DNA of 64,000 nucleotides, from positions 62,001-126,000 of the forward strand of contig JACTMJ010000006.1 of assembly GCA_014584705.1 (NCBI GenBank), in the 5' to 3' direction. Of the stretch, positions 51,544 through 60,887 are shown piece by piece. Source of the DNA: Acidobacteriota bacterium (lineage in GTDB: Bacteria; Acidobacteriota; Terriglobia; Bryobacterales; Bryobacteraceae). The position numbers and the translations under genes were made by a program. The notes beneath the pieces were generated by a model that worked only from the letters and a program-made list of their open reading frames with translations, did no database searches and was not told the origin of the DNA. Position 1 is the first letter of the stretch; each line of letters begins with the position of its first letter.

Positions 51544-53736
51544 ATGCGACCTCCCCCGATTCCTCCGGTTGCGAAAGCCGCCCCCCCATCACCGCCCCGC
51601 CCGAACTCCGCCACGCTCAAAAATGTGGAGATTCAAGACCCCTATGCGTGGTTACGCAACCGGGAAGATCCGGATGTGTTTTCCTACCTCCGCGCCGAGA
51701 ATGCCTACACGGAAGCGATGATGGCGGATACGGCGGCGCTTCAGGAATCGCTCTACCGCGAACTGGTTGGCCGCATCCGCGAAACGGACCGCTCCGCTCC
51801 CGTTCGAGACGGTGCATTCTGGTACTACACCCGCACGGAAGAAGCGAAGCAGTATCCAATCTATTGCCGCAAGCGTGCCTCCGGAGCGGAGTTCCCCGAG
51901 GAAACCGCGGAAGAGATTCTGCTCGACGGAAACCTGCTTGCTGCGGGTCACGGCTACTTTGAACTGGGCGCATTCTCGGTCAGCCCGGATCATCGTCTTC
52001 TGGCCTATTCCGTAGACTTCGACGGAGGCGAGAAGTTTCTGCTGCGAATAAAAAATCTCAGCACGGGAGAGCATCTGCCGGATGAGATCGCCGACACGCA
52101 CGATGCGGTCGAGTGGTCCGCCGCCGGGCAGTTTCTGTTTTATACCACCCTCGACGAGACGATGCGCCCTTACCGGCTCTGGAGGCATCGCCTCGGCGAC
52201 GACCCCGCTTCCGACGCGCTGGTCTTCGAAGAGGACGACCTTGCGTTTCACATCGATATTTCCGGCACGCGCAGCGAGCGTTTCCTCCTGCTCGAATCGG
52301 CGAGCCTGACTACCACGGAGATCCGGATTCTCGAGAGCGCCCGGCCGGAAGAGGAGTTTCGCATTTTCCTTCCCAGGATGCGGGATATCGAGTACACCGC
52401 GGAGCACCAGGGCGAACATTTCTGGATGACGATCAACGACCAGGGCCGCAACTTCCGCTTGCTGCGCGTGCCGCTCAGCGCCGTCTGGCGGGGCGAGGCC
52501 GGCGCGCACCGCGAGGATTGGGAGGAAGTGCTTCCGCACCGGCCCTCGGTATGCCTGGAGGGGGTAGACGGATTCGCGAATTTCGTTGTGGTTTCCGAAC
52601 GGGACAGCGGCCTGGAACAGTTGCTGGTGATCGACGCCGCAAGCGGCGAAAGACATCGCATTGCATGGCCGGAGGCGGTCTATACGGCAGGCTTGGGCGC
52701 AAATCCGATGTACGATTCCGAGCGGTTGCGGCTGCACTACCAATCCCCGGTGACGCCGCCCACGGATATCGACTATCACGTTGGCGCGCGCACCCGGCGG
52801 GTTGTGAAGCGAAAAGAGATCGGGGGCGGCTTTTCCCCCTCGAACTACACCGCGGAGCGGCTCTTCGCGACCGCGCCCGATGGCGTCGAAGTACCCCTTT
52901 CGGTGGTCTGCCGCAAAGATGCACGCCGCGACGGCTCCGCCCCGGCGCTGCTTTATGGCTACGGCGCTTATGGGCTCACGAGCGACCCCGGCTTTTCGGC
53001 GAACCTGCTCAGCCTGCTGGACCGGGGTTTTGTCTACGCAATTGCCCACGTCCGCGGTGGCGGCGACCTCGGCGAGACCTGGCACGACGCGGGAAAGATG
53101 CTGCACAAAAAGAACAGCTTCACCGATTTCATCGCTTGCGCCGAAAAGCTTGTCGCCGAAGATTTCACGCGGCCGGAGCGGTTGGGGATTCTGGGGCGCA
53201 GCGCGGGCGGATTGCTGGTGGGGGCCGTCACGAACATGCGGCCCGATCTCTTCGGCGCCGTCATCGCCAGCGTGCCGTTCGTGGATGTGCTGAACACCAT
53301 GCTCGACGAATCCCTGCCTCTCACGGTGGGCGAGTTCGAGGAATGGGGAAACCCCAAGGACGCGGCGTATTTCGATTACATCCGTTCGTATTCCCCTTAC
53401 GACAACGTCGCCGCCGCGGCGCACCCGCATATGCTGTTCACCGCCGGCGTCAACGACCCGCGCGTCTCCTATTGGGAGCCCGCCAAGCTGGTGGCCCGGT
53501 TGCGCGCGAACACGAACGGAAGCCGGCTCCTCCTGCTCAAGACGGAAATGGGCGCTGGACATTTCGGGCCATCCGGCCGCTATGAGCAATGGAAGGAAGC
53601 GGCGCTCGAATATGCGTTTCTCCTGAAAACGCTGGCGCCGGAACGCGCGGCTATCGAAAGCGCCTTGCCCGGGCACGGAATTGTGGGGCCGGGCCGGCCG
53701 GTCCCGGTGGTAAAATTGGTCGACAATGTTCAATAA
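51544..53736 (+). CDS. ptrB: Oligopeptidase B (prolyl oligopeptidase family S9A)
   Basis: A 730-residue cytoplasmic serine peptidase that cuts after Arg or Lys in short peptides. A seven-bladed propeller domain (residues about 75-440) precedes the catalytic alpha/beta hydrolase. The triad is visible: the Ser of GRSAGGLLVGA (about residue 553), the Asp of AGVNDPRVSYWEP and the His of GAGHFGPSGRYEQW. PALLYGYGAYGLTSDPGF and YAIAHVRGGGDLGETWHDAGK are family signatures. ATG at 51544 is chosen; a longer frame from 51400 lacks homology. The FecR gene starts just inside its last codons. Confidence 0.93.
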   Translation: MRPPPIPPVAKAAPPSPPRPNSATLKNVEIQDPYAWLRNREDPDVFSYLRAENAYTEAMMADTAALQESLYRELVGRIRETDRSAPVRDGAFWYYTRTEEAKQYPIYCRKRASGAEFPEETAEEILLDGNLLAAGHGYFELGAFSVSPDHRLLAYSVDFDGGEKFLLRIKNLSTGEHLPDEIADTHDAVEWSAAGQFLFYTTLDETMRPYRLWRHRLGDDPASDALVFEEDDLAFHIDISGTRSERFLLLESASLTTTEIRILESARPEEEFRIFLPRMRDIEYTAEHQGEHFWMTINDQGRNFRLLRVPLSAVWRGEAGAHREDWEEVLPHRPSVCLEGVDGFANFVVVSERDSGLEQLLVIDAASGERHRIAWPEAVYTAGLGANPMYDSERLRLHYQSPVTPPTDIDYHVGARTRRVVKRKEIGGGFSPSNYTAERLFATAPDGVEVPLSVVCRKDARRDGSAPALLYGYGAYGLTSDPGFSANLLSLLDRGFVYAIAHVRGGGDLGETWHDAGKMLHKKNSFTDFIACAEKLVAEDFTRPERLGILGRSAGGLLVGAVTNMRPDLFGAVIASVPFVDVLNTMLDESLPLTVGEFEEWGNPKDAAYFDYIRSYSPYDNVAAAAHPHMLFTAGVNDPRVSYWEPAKLVARLRANTNGSRLLLLKTEMGAGHFGPSGRYEQWKEAALEYAFLLKTLAPERAAIESALPGHGIVGPGRPVPVVKLVDNVQ

Positions 53737-54187
53737 TTGCCGGGGAATCAGAGCGTACATCCTGGTTGCAATCGTTCTTGCCGCGGGAATGCGCGGGTGG
53801 AGCGCGGACGAAACCGTCGGCAGTGTGAAAACCCTTACCGGCAGCCCTGTGGTCGTCCGGGGCCAGCAGACGATTCCGGCGGCGCTGGGCATGCATCTTT
53901 TTGAGAAGGATCTCTTGCGCACCGACGCGCAATCGCGGGTTGGTTTCATCCTGCGGGACGGCGCGCGGGTTTCTCTCGGCCCCGAGAGCGAATTGGCCGT
54001 GGAGAAGTTCGTTTTTGAACCGGGCCAGGGAAAGCTGGAACTGCTGCTGCGGATGATTCGCGGAGTGGCGGCATTTGTATCCGGCAAGATCACACAGCTA
54101 TCGCCGGCGTCGGCGGTGGTGGAGACTCCAGTGGGTATGATCGGGCTGAGGGGCACCAAGTTCGCCGCCGCGCTCGCGGCAAGATGA
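53726..54187 (+). CDS. FecR-domain protein
   Basis: 153 residues with a signal peptide (YILVAIVLAAGMRGWSA), then the FecR fold: GSPVVVRGQQTIPAALGMHLFEKDLLRTDAQSRVGFILRDGARVSLGPES, and the terminal VVETPVGMIGLRGTKFAAALA. In FecIR systems this domain senses a receptor signal; in Acidobacteria it often stands beside CHASE2 signalling proteins as here. The protein ends soon after the FecR domain, shorter than most homologues. The ATG at 53726 overlaps the end of the ptrB gene. Confidence 0.85.
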   Translation: MFNNCRGIRAYILVAIVLAAGMRGWSADETVGSVKTLTGSPVVVRGQQTIPAALGMHLFEKDLLRTDAQSRVGFILRDGARVSLGPESELAVEKFVFEPGQGKLELLLRMIRGVAAFVSGKITQLSPASAVVETPVGMIGLRGTKFAAALAAR

Positions 54188-54224
54188 GCGGGATGCGGCG
54201 ACACAAAGCGGGAGCGGAGTCGCG

Positions 54225-54860
54225 ATGAGATTGGCGTGGATTTTTGCGGCCGCCGCCCTCCTGGCAATGCTCCCGGCATGCCGCAAGAACCCCGTGACGC
54301 GGACACCGGCACCACCGAAGCCGGAGAGCGCGGTAGTGCTTCTCAAGGACGACAACGGCCATGTGGGGCGCGTGCGCTTCGAGAATGCGGGCGGCAGCGT
54401 CGAGTTGACCGGGGAGAATACGATGACCTCCATCAGCGCCGCGGATGCCGCCCCGGCAGCGCCAGTAGCCGTGAGCGCCGACGAGATCGCCCGGCGCTTT
54501 GGCGCCGCACTCGAAGGCTTGCCCGCGCCGCAAGCGGAGTTTACCCTCTATTTCGATTTGGGCAGCGACCGGCTTAACGCGGAATCCGAGGCGCTCCTCA
54601 CCGCCGTCCTCCAGGCCGTGCAGACACGAAACTCCACCGACGTGAGCATCATTGGGCACACCGATACCACCGATTCTCCGCAGTCGAATTTCGCCCTGGG
54701 CCTGAGGCGCGCGGAGCAAGTGGCCGACGTCTTGCGGAGCCGGGGCTTATCACCGGAGTTCATGACGGTGGAATCGCACGGCGAGGGCGACCTGCTCGTG
54801 AAGACCGCGGATGGAGTGAAGGAGCCACGCAACCGGCGCGTGGAAATCACCGTGCGATGA
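54225..54860 (+). CDS. OmpA-family lipoprotein
   Basis: 211 residues. A lipobox LPAC (Cys19) marks it as an outer-membrane lipoprotein. An N-terminal strand-rich region (residues about 30-95) leads to the OmpA peptidoglycan-binding domain: YFDLGSDRLNAESEALL, ISIIGHTDTTDSPQSNFALGLRRAEQVADVL and PRNRRVEITVR. It probably ties the outer membrane to the cell wall. GGAG lies about eight bases upstream of the ATG. Its last base overlaps the next ATG (ATGA). Confidence 0.92.
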   Translation: MRLAWIFAAAALLAMLPACRKNPVTRTPAPPKPESAVVLLKDDNGHVGRVRFENAGGSVELTGENTMTSISAADAAPAAPVAVSADEIARRFGAALEGLPAPQAEFTLYFDLGSDRLNAESEALLTAVLQAVQTRNSTDVSIIGHTDTTDSPQSNFALGLRRAEQVADVLRSRGLSPEFMTVESHGEGDLLVKTADGVKEPRNRRVEITVR

Positions 54861-56842
54861 AGATCCATTTCACCCGGAATTCGTTGATACTGCCCGGCGC
54901 CGCGATTACGCTGGCGGCGCTCGCCATCTGGCTGTTCCGCCCTGCATGGCTAACGCGATTCGACCACATCGCCTACGATGCGCAGGTGAGGGAAGCCGCG
55001 GCCCCGCCACTCTCCGGACATGTCGTGATTGTGGAGATCGACGAGGCAAGCCTCGCGCGATACGGGCACTGGCCATGGCCGCGCGCCGTGCTGGCGGAAC
55101 TGGTGAACAAGATCCGCAATGCCGGCGCCCGCGTGATCGCGTTGGATGTCGTGTTTGCGGAACCCGAGCGGCGAGTGACGGCATCGAAGACGGGAAACAC
55201 CGCTTCCGCGGCAAACCCGCCCGCCGAGAACCGCTCCGTGGAACCGGGCGACGGAGATTTGGAACTGCGGAGTTCGATCGAACCCGGACGGGTCGTGCTC
55301 GGGCAGTATTTTCGCTTCGATTCGGAGAAGGGTTCCGATTCCTGCGAACTGCACCCCGTATCGCTCTCGACGGCGTACCGTTTCGACGCTCCCTCCGCGC
55401 CGTATCTCGATGCACGCTCGGCAACCTGCAGCATCTCGCTGCTCTCTGGCGCCGGCGCGGGCAGCGGATTTCTGAACGCCTCGCCGGATGCGGACGGCAC
55501 TCTGCGGCGCATTCCCCTCTTGATCGGCTACCAGGACCATGTTTACCCGAGCCTTGCTCTCGCCGCGGTCATGAGCTACCGGAACGTGCGTACTGCTCAG
55601 CTTCTGCAGCAGCCGGACGGCTCGGAGCGGCTGCGGTTTGGCGACACGTCCGTTCCGGTGGGCCCGTATTCCACTCTCCTCCTGCGCTTCCAGCCCGACA
55701 CCAGCGTGTTCACCCGGCTTTCGGCGGCCGCGCTTCCCGGCCGGCCGGGAATGCTCAAGGATAAGATCGTGCTGTTCGGCGGTTCCGCCGCCGGCCTGCA
55801 TGAAACGGAGAGCACGCCCATGCGTTCGGAGGCTCCCGGCCAGGATATTCAGGCGACGGCGATCGAGAATCTGCTAACCGGAATTGCCTTCGAGCGATCC
55901 GCACCCGCGAGAATGGCCGAATTTGCGCTCCTTTTGGCTTGCGGCATCCTCAGCACGGGTCTCTTCGCGCTGTTCCGCCCGTTCGCCGCCGGCTTGGGCG
56001 CCGCCGCGCTGATCGGCGTCACCTGGCTTGGAACCGCGCGCTTTCTTGACCTTGAGGGAGTGTTCGTCTCACCCGCGTGGGCCATCACGCTGGTGGCGGT
56101 GAATGTGGGGGCGCTGAGCCTGTTCAGCCTGGCGAGACAGCGCTCTCGCGCCGAACACAGCGAATCCCAGGCAAAGGCCGCGCGCGCGTTCATGGTGACG
56201 ATGCTCGGCAACCTCACCATGCTCCGGGACCGGGAAACCGGAGAGCATCTGTTCCGCATGCGCCGTTATGCGGCAATCCTCAGCGCCGCACTGCAAAAGC
56301 ATCCGCGTTATCGCCACACACTCAGCGACGAGCGGGTGGCGCTGATCGGGGAGCTTGTCCCCATGCACGACATGGGTAAGGTGGGCGTGACCGATGCGAT
56401 TTTGCGTAAGCCAGGGAAACTGAGCCCGGCCGAGTTCGAAGAGATCAAGAAGCACGTTGCTTTCGGCCGCAAAGTGCTGCTCGATGCCAAATCGCACTCC
56501 ACGCATCTCGACGATGCGATCTGGACCGTAGCCTTCCACATCGTCAGCCACCATCATGAGCGATGGGATGGATCCGGTTATCCCGAGGGGCTCAAGGGCG
56601 AGGAAATCTCCATTGAAGGCCGCATCGTGGCTCTGATCGACGTCTACGACGCGCTCGTCAGCGAGCGCATCTACAAGCGGGCTTTGTCGCACGAGGAAGC
56701 CCTGGACATTTTGCGCCAATCGAAGGGCACGCATTTCGATCCCGTGGTGGTGGAGGCGTTCGTGGGAGTGGAGCAATCCATCCGGCGCGTGAACGAAGAG
56801 TTTCGCGGCAAAACACCCGCCGCCGATGCCCCCGCGCATTGA
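54857..56842 (+). CDS. CHASE2 sensor with HD-GYP cyclic-di-GMP phosphodiesterase domain
   Basis: 661 residues. After an N-terminal helix the CHASE2 domain (residues about 30-340) contains VVIVEIDEASLARYGHWPWPRAVLAELV, ALDVVFAEPE and GIAFERSAP. Three transmembrane helices follow (residues about 350-430). The HD-GYP domain holds GEHLFRMRRYA, the metal pair MHDMGKVG (His504/Asp505) and HHERWDGSGYPEGLKGEEIS with GYP near 573, so all catalytic features are intact. It would degrade c-di-GMP in response to an outside signal. The ATG overlaps the OmpA stop; the FecR, OmpA and CHASE2 genes form one operon. Confidence 0.92.
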   Translation: MKIHFTRNSLILPGAAITLAALAIWLFRPAWLTRFDHIAYDAQVREAAAPPLSGHVVIVEIDEASLARYGHWPWPRAVLAELVNKIRNAGARVIALDVVFAEPERRVTASKTGNTASAANPPAENRSVEPGDGDLELRSSIEPGRVVLGQYFRFDSEKGSDSCELHPVSLSTAYRFDAPSAPYLDARSATCSISLLSGAGAGSGFLNASPDADGTLRRIPLLIGYQDHVYPSLALAAVMSYRNVRTAQLLQQPDGSERLRFGDTSVPVGPYSTLLLRFQPDTSVFTRLSAAALPGRPGMLKDKIVLFGGSAAGLHETESTPMRSEAPGQDIQATAIENLLTGIAFERSAPARMAEFALLLACGILSTGLFALFRPFAAGLGAAALIGVTWLGTARFLDLEGVFVSPAWAITLVAVNVGALSLFSLARQRSRAEHSESQAKAARAFMVTMLGNLTMLRDRETGEHLFRMRRYAAILSAALQKHPRYRHTLSDERVALIGELVPMHDMGKVGVTDAILRKPGKLSPAEFEEIKKHVAFGRKVLLDAKSHSTHLDDAIWTVAFHIVSHHHERWDGSGYPEGLKGEEISIEGRIVALIDVYDALVSERIYKRALSHEEALDILRQSKGTHFDPVVVEAFVGVEQSIRRVNEEFRGKTPAADAPAH

Positions 56843-56913
56843 GGCAATAGCGGTTCAGGAGGGTGATCGCGATGCCGGTCCAGCCTCCTAAGGCAATTTG
56901 GCTGTTGTAATAT

Positions 56914-57762
56914 ATGGGTTTGCCCCGCATGAAGGCGCTTCTCGAAATTCTTAAGCCCGCCTCTCCCGACTGGTCCCTTGCCACTGCGGTCAATCCGGAG
57001 CGCTTGCCACAGCACATTGCGGTCATTATGGACGGCAACGGGCGCTGGGCCAGCCAGCGCAACTTGCCCCGCGCGGCCGGCCACAAGGCGGGGATGAATT
57101 CCGTGCGCGATATCATCGAGAACTGCGCCCGCATCGGAATTGAGGCTCTCACGCTGTACGCGTTTTCCGTGGAGAACTGGAAGCGTCCGCGCGCCGAAGT
57201 GGAAACGCTCTGGCGACTATTGCGTTTCTACGTCGATCGGGAATTGCCAAAACTCGTGGAAAACGGAATTCAGATCCGCACCATGGGCCGCACTCATGAA
57301 TTGCCGGAGAACGTGAGCTCGTGTTTGCGCAAGGCCGAGGACGCCACACGGCACAACAGTGGCCTGATTGTGAATATCGCGATCAATTACGGGGGCCGTA
57401 CCGAGATTGCGGATGCCGTGAACCGGGTGCTCCGCGACGCCCGCCGCGATGGCGGAGCCGCGGATCTCGTGGTGACGGAAGAGATGATCGCCTCCCGCCT
57501 TTACAGCGCCGGGCTTCCCGATCCCGATCTTCTGATTCGCACCTCGGGCGAGTTGCGCATCAGCAACTTCCTGCTCTGGCAGCTTGCCTATACCGAGATC
57601 TACGTAACCCCGACCTTCTGGCCGGACTTCGGCCTCACCGACCTCCTCAAGGCAATCCTCGATTTCCAGAAGCGCGACCGGCGCTTCGGCGCACTCAATA
57701 AGGATGCCGTGACAGCCACCGAAGAGCAGGTGGACGAGTTACTGGGCGTCTCAGCGACATGA
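56914..57762 (+). CDS. uppS: Undecaprenyl diphosphate synthase
   Basis: 282 residues, a cis-prenyltransferase making the lipid carrier for peptidoglycan. The first catalytic motif is HIAVIMDGNGRWASQRNL (Asp40), followed by GHKAGMNSVRDI, LTLYAFSVENWKRP, NIAINYGGRTEIADA and the last motif PDPDLLIRTSGELRISNFLLWQLAYTE. ATG at 56914 is used; ATG at 56929 is close behind and would drop five residues. cdsA overlaps its stop by four bases. Confidence 0.96.
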   Translation: MGLPRMKALLEILKPASPDWSLATAVNPERLPQHIAVIMDGNGRWASQRNLPRAAGHKAGMNSVRDIIENCARIGIEALTLYAFSVENWKRPRAEVETLWRLLRFYVDRELPKLVENGIQIRTMGRTHELPENVSSCLRKAEDATRHNSGLIVNIAINYGGRTEIADAVNRVLRDARRDGGAADLVVTEEMIASRLYSAGLPDPDLLIRTSGELRISNFLLWQLAYTEIYVTPTFWPDFGLTDLLKAILDFQKRDRRFGALNKDAVTATEEQVDELLGVSAT

Positions 57763-58547
57763 AGCGGATCATTACCGCCCTCATCCTCACTCCGATTGCC
57801 CTCGCCCTGATTTTCTGGGCGGATTTCCGAATTCTTCAACTGGCGATCGCGGGCTTCGCTCTCGCGTGCGCCTTCGAGTTCCGCAATCTTGTCGGCCATT
57901 TCCAGATCCCCAAGCCGGCGTTCACGGCGCTTGGCATTGGCCTGTGTCTTCTCTTGCTTCCCCTCCCCTTTGCGTTTCCGGTGCTGCTCGTGGGAACACT
58001 GCTCCTGTTGGTGGCGATGCTCCGCGTGGCCGACATGCGGCAGACCTTGCCTTCGGCGGGAGCGGGAATCCTGGGGATTCTCTATATCTTCGGGAGTTGG
58101 AAAACCGGGTTGCTGCTCGCGCGGATCAATCCGCACTGGCTGATGTTGGCGCTCGCGATCAACTGGGTGGGCGACACCGCCGCATTCCTGACGGGCAGAA
58201 TGTTCGGCCGTCACAAACTGGCCCCTACAATCAGCCCCGCGAAGAGTTGGGAGGGAGCGGCGGGCTCATTGGCAATCAGCGTTGCCGCGGCCACCGCGTA
58301 CATGCGGTGGTTCTCTCCGGAAACGCCGCTTGTGTTTGCCATCGTGCTCGCGGCTCTCGCCAATGTGGCCGGGCAGGTTGGGGATCTCGCCGAATCCGCG
58401 ATGAAGCGGGGCGCGGGCATCAAGGATAGCGGCTCCACGCTGCCGGGGCACGGCGGCTGGCTCGACCGGCTCGATAGCTCGCTTTTTTCGATGCCTGTCG
58501 TCTATGCCCTGCTCCTTGTGGCGGATCTGTTCCGCCGGGGCTGGTAG
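57759..58547 (+). CDS. cdsA: Phosphatidate cytidylyltransferase
   Basis: 262 residues, an integral-membrane enzyme that makes CDP-diacylglycerol from phosphatidate and CTP. About eight hydrophobic helices are seen. The C-terminal signature is complete: GRHKLAPTISPAKSWEGAAGSL and SAMKRGAGIKDSGSTLPGHGGWLDRLDS. The ATG overlaps the uppS stop (ATGA). The two are co-transcribed as in most bacteria; dxr and rseP, often next, are missing. Confidence 0.95.
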   Translation: MKRIITALILTPIALALIFWADFRILQLAIAGFALACAFEFRNLVGHFQIPKPAFTALGIGLCLLLLPLPFAFPVLLVGTLLLLVAMLRVADMRQTLPSAGAGILGILYIFGSWKTGLLLARINPHWLMLALAINWVGDTAAFLTGRMFGRHKLAPTISPAKSWEGAAGSLAISVAAATAYMRWFSPETPLVFAIVLAALANVAGQVGDLAESAMKRGAGIKDSGSTLPGHGGWLDRLDSSLFSMPVVYALLLVADLFRRGW

Positions 58548-58597
58548 CGGCCCCGCGCGCTAACCCGAGGGCGCGGGCAGCCCGAACGCGCCGCCGC

Positions 58598-59467
58598 CTA
58601 GTGCGTGAGCGCGTAGACGATGTAGTTGACTCCTAATTTGTAGGACTCGGTGGCGAAGCGCTCCGGATACTCCGGCAGATCGGCCCATTCCCAGGCGTCC
58701 GCCACGTCCATGTTGTGGCAGATCACCACCATCACGCGGCCTTCCGTATCCACCACGGCCCGCCAATGCGGATCTTCCCCGCCCCGTTCCACTCCGCGCC
58801 CGTTCACCACGTTCAAACCGGGAATGCGCACCCGGTCCGCGAGATTGTAGACCGTGTGAAAAATCGGATGATCGTTCGGCAGATCGATGACGTCGCCTTC
58901 GGGAAAAATGCGCGTCAGCACCCCGGCGAAATTGGCCCACTCCTCCTCGGCGTGAAAATCGTCCACCATCAGGAAGCCACCCCGCGCGAAGTATTCCCGC
59001 AGCCGGGCGGCCTGCCGGTCGTTGATCTCCCACTCCCCCACAGCGACCGCATAGAGGAACGGGAAGCCGAAAATCGCGTCGCTATCGATGTCCACGATCT
59101 CTTCCACGGATCGCGCATCCACCCGCGTCAGGCGCTGAATTACCCGAATAAACTGGCGATCCGCCTTGTTGGTGTCGATGCCCCAGGCCTGGTAGTAGGA
59201 CCGTCTGGCCGGCGCGCGGAACCGGAGGCGCGCGAACACGAACTCCCGCTCAACCCACGCGTCCGGAGGATCGGGCGTCGGATTCTGCATCTCGGATTCG
59301 TATTGCGCCCAGCGATTCCGGCCCCCGGCAGCGCCCGATTGCGACTGATCTCCGCTGAAGCGACGGCCACGCGTGCCGAAACCCTCAAAAATCTGCGCCG
59401 CCGCCAACGCCGCCAGAAGGAACATCCCCACCGGAACCGCCACATGGAGCAGGCGTTTCCCGCGCAT
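58598..59467 (-). CDS. DUF4159-domain secreted protein
   Basis: 289 residues with an N-terminal signal or anchor (LLHVAVPVGMFLLAALAAA). The body contains FVFARLRFRAPARRSYYQAWGIDTNKADRQFI and a core reading FGFPFLYAVAVGEWEINDRQAARLREYFARGGFLMVDDFH, an amidotransferase-like fold found in DUF4159 proteins that often neighbour MoxR and DUF58 genes. The later part VDLPNDHPIFHTVYNL and VVICHNMDVADAWEWAD is conserved too. The start is ATG at 59467 with GGAGG four bases upstream. Function unknown; no MoxR gene in the window. Confidence 0.85.
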   Translation of the reverse strand: MRGKRLLHVAVPVGMFLLAALAAAQIFEGFGTRGRRFSGDQSQSGAAGGRNRWAQYESEMQNPTPDPPDAWVEREFVFARLRFRAPARRSYYQAWGIDTNKADRQFIRVIQRLTRVDARSVEEIVDIDSDAIFGFPFLYAVAVGEWEINDRQAARLREYFARGGFLMVDDFHAEEEWANFAGVLTRIFPEGDVIDLPNDHPIFHTVYNLADRVRIPGLNVVNGRGVERGGEDPHWRAVVDTEGRVMVVICHNMDVADAWEWADLPEYPERFATESYKLGVNYIVYALTH

Positions 59468-59585
59468 TTGCCTCCTACTATACGCGAGATGGCGCACGCG
59501 CGTTACCGGGCGTCTTGGCGTCGCTTCCGTCGCCAACTCTCGGACATGGGCATCCGTTTGTGTTAGGCTGGCCGCGGGAGTTCTC

Positions 59586-60773
59586 ATGCTTGACCGCCGT
59601 ACCCTGCTCCTATCCGCCGCCTCGCCCTTGCTGGCCTCGCCCGCGCCCGCGCAGACGCCGGCGGCGTCGGCGGCTTCGCGAAGCCTGGCGCGCCACATTC
59701 AAGCCCATCCCCTGGCAATCACGATGTGGGATTTCTCCTGGCTGGAACGCCGCTGGCCGGGCGCGGGCTACGAGGACTGGGATCTCGCGCTCAGCGAACT
59801 CAAGGCCCGCGGTTACGACGCGGTTCGCATCGACGCCTACCCCCACCTGATCGCCAACGGCGCGGAGAAGACGTGGGAGCTGAAGCCGCCATGGAACCAG
59901 CAGGATTGGGGCGCGCCCGCGCTCTGCCGCATTCAGGTGCAACCCGCCCTGAATGAATTTCTGAGCGCCTGCAAGCGGCATGGCATCAAAGCCGGTCTCT
60001 CCTCGTGGTACCGCGAGGAATCGCCCGCGGTTTCACGCAACTACCGTTCCGGAGAGCAGCAGGGCGCCGATTGGAAAACCGCGCTCGACGGTATCGCCGC
60101 CGCAGGTTTGCTCGATAGCCTGCTTTACGTCGATCTCTGCAACGAGTTTCCGCTCAGCGTCTGGTGCCCGTGGCTGCCCAAGGACTTCCGCCGCAACTCC
60201 CCGCAAGGTGCGCAATGGATGCGCGAGGCGATTGCCGTCTGCCGCGCGCATTACCCCCAGCTCGACTATTGCTTCTCCTTCACGAGCGAATACGACCGCT
60301 GGAAGAGCGAAGACGTCTCCATGCACGATTTCCTGGAACTCCATCTTTGGATGACGCATTTCACCGATTTCTACAAACAGGTCGGCTACCATTACGAGCG
60401 CTTCGATTCCAAGGGCTATGAGAACCTCGTTGCCAACGGCGAACGCCTCTACGGTTCCCGGCCCGGGTATTGGAACACGAAGCTGGCGGAAGGCGTGAAG
60501 TGGGCGGCGGAATGGTCCCTGGCCTCAAACAAACCGCTCATCACCACGGAGTGCTGGAGTGTCGTGGATTACAAGGATTGGCCGCTTCTGCACTGGGATT
60601 GGATCAAGGATCTCTGCGAAACCGGCGTCCGCACCGCCGCGTCCGCGGGCCGCTGGGCAGCCATCGCCACCAGCAACTTCTGCGGCCCGCAATTCGTGGG
60701 AATGTGGCGCGACGTCGCTTGGCACCGGCGCATGACCGGCATCATCCATGCCGCGAAATTACCGCCGCTCTAG
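59586..60773 (+). CDS. Cellulase-like TIM-barrel protein (possible glycoside hydrolase)
   Basis: 395 residues with an N-terminal Tat- or Sec-like signal (MLDRRTLLLSAASPLLA). The (beta/alpha)8 pattern begins at ITMWDFSWLERRWPG, and an Asn-Glu pair in YVDLCNEFPL and a Glu in LITTECWSVVDYKDWPLL are placed like the acid/base and nucleophile of clan-A glycoside hydrolases. Rather long Trp- and His-rich loops are seen. The exact substrate is unknown; plant-derived polysaccharides are a reasonable guess. It is divergent from the DUF4159 gene. Confidence 0.72.
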   Translation: MLDRRTLLLSAASPLLASPAPAQTPAASAASRSLARHIQAHPLAITMWDFSWLERRWPGAGYEDWDLALSELKARGYDAVRIDAYPHLIANGAEKTWELKPPWNQQDWGAPALCRIQVQPALNEFLSACKRHGIKAGLSSWYREESPAVSRNYRSGEQQGADWKTALDGIAAAGLLDSLLYVDLCNEFPLSVWCPWLPKDFRRNSPQGAQWMREAIAVCRAHYPQLDYCFSFTSEYDRWKSEDVSMHDFLELHLWMTHFTDFYKQVGYHYERFDSKGYENLVANGERLYGSRPGYWNTKLAEGVKWAAEWSLASNKPLITTECWSVVDYKDWPLLHWDWIKDLCETGVRTAASAGRWAAIATSNFCGPQFVGMWRDVAWHRRMTGIIHAAKLPPL

Positions 60774-60887
60774 AAGCCCGCGCCCGCTCCGCCCGTCCTC
60801 GGATGCCGTGAGAATCCACCCAGGCACGAAGCTTTCCGTAACATCACGGCGCCGCCAGGCATCTATCGAACCAGACAGGGGATCCCC

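Noticed and set aside
51652..54315. 887-residue minus-strand frame opposite ptrB, the FecR gene and the start of the OmpA gene
   Set aside because: Spans three genes on the other strand and shows no domain.
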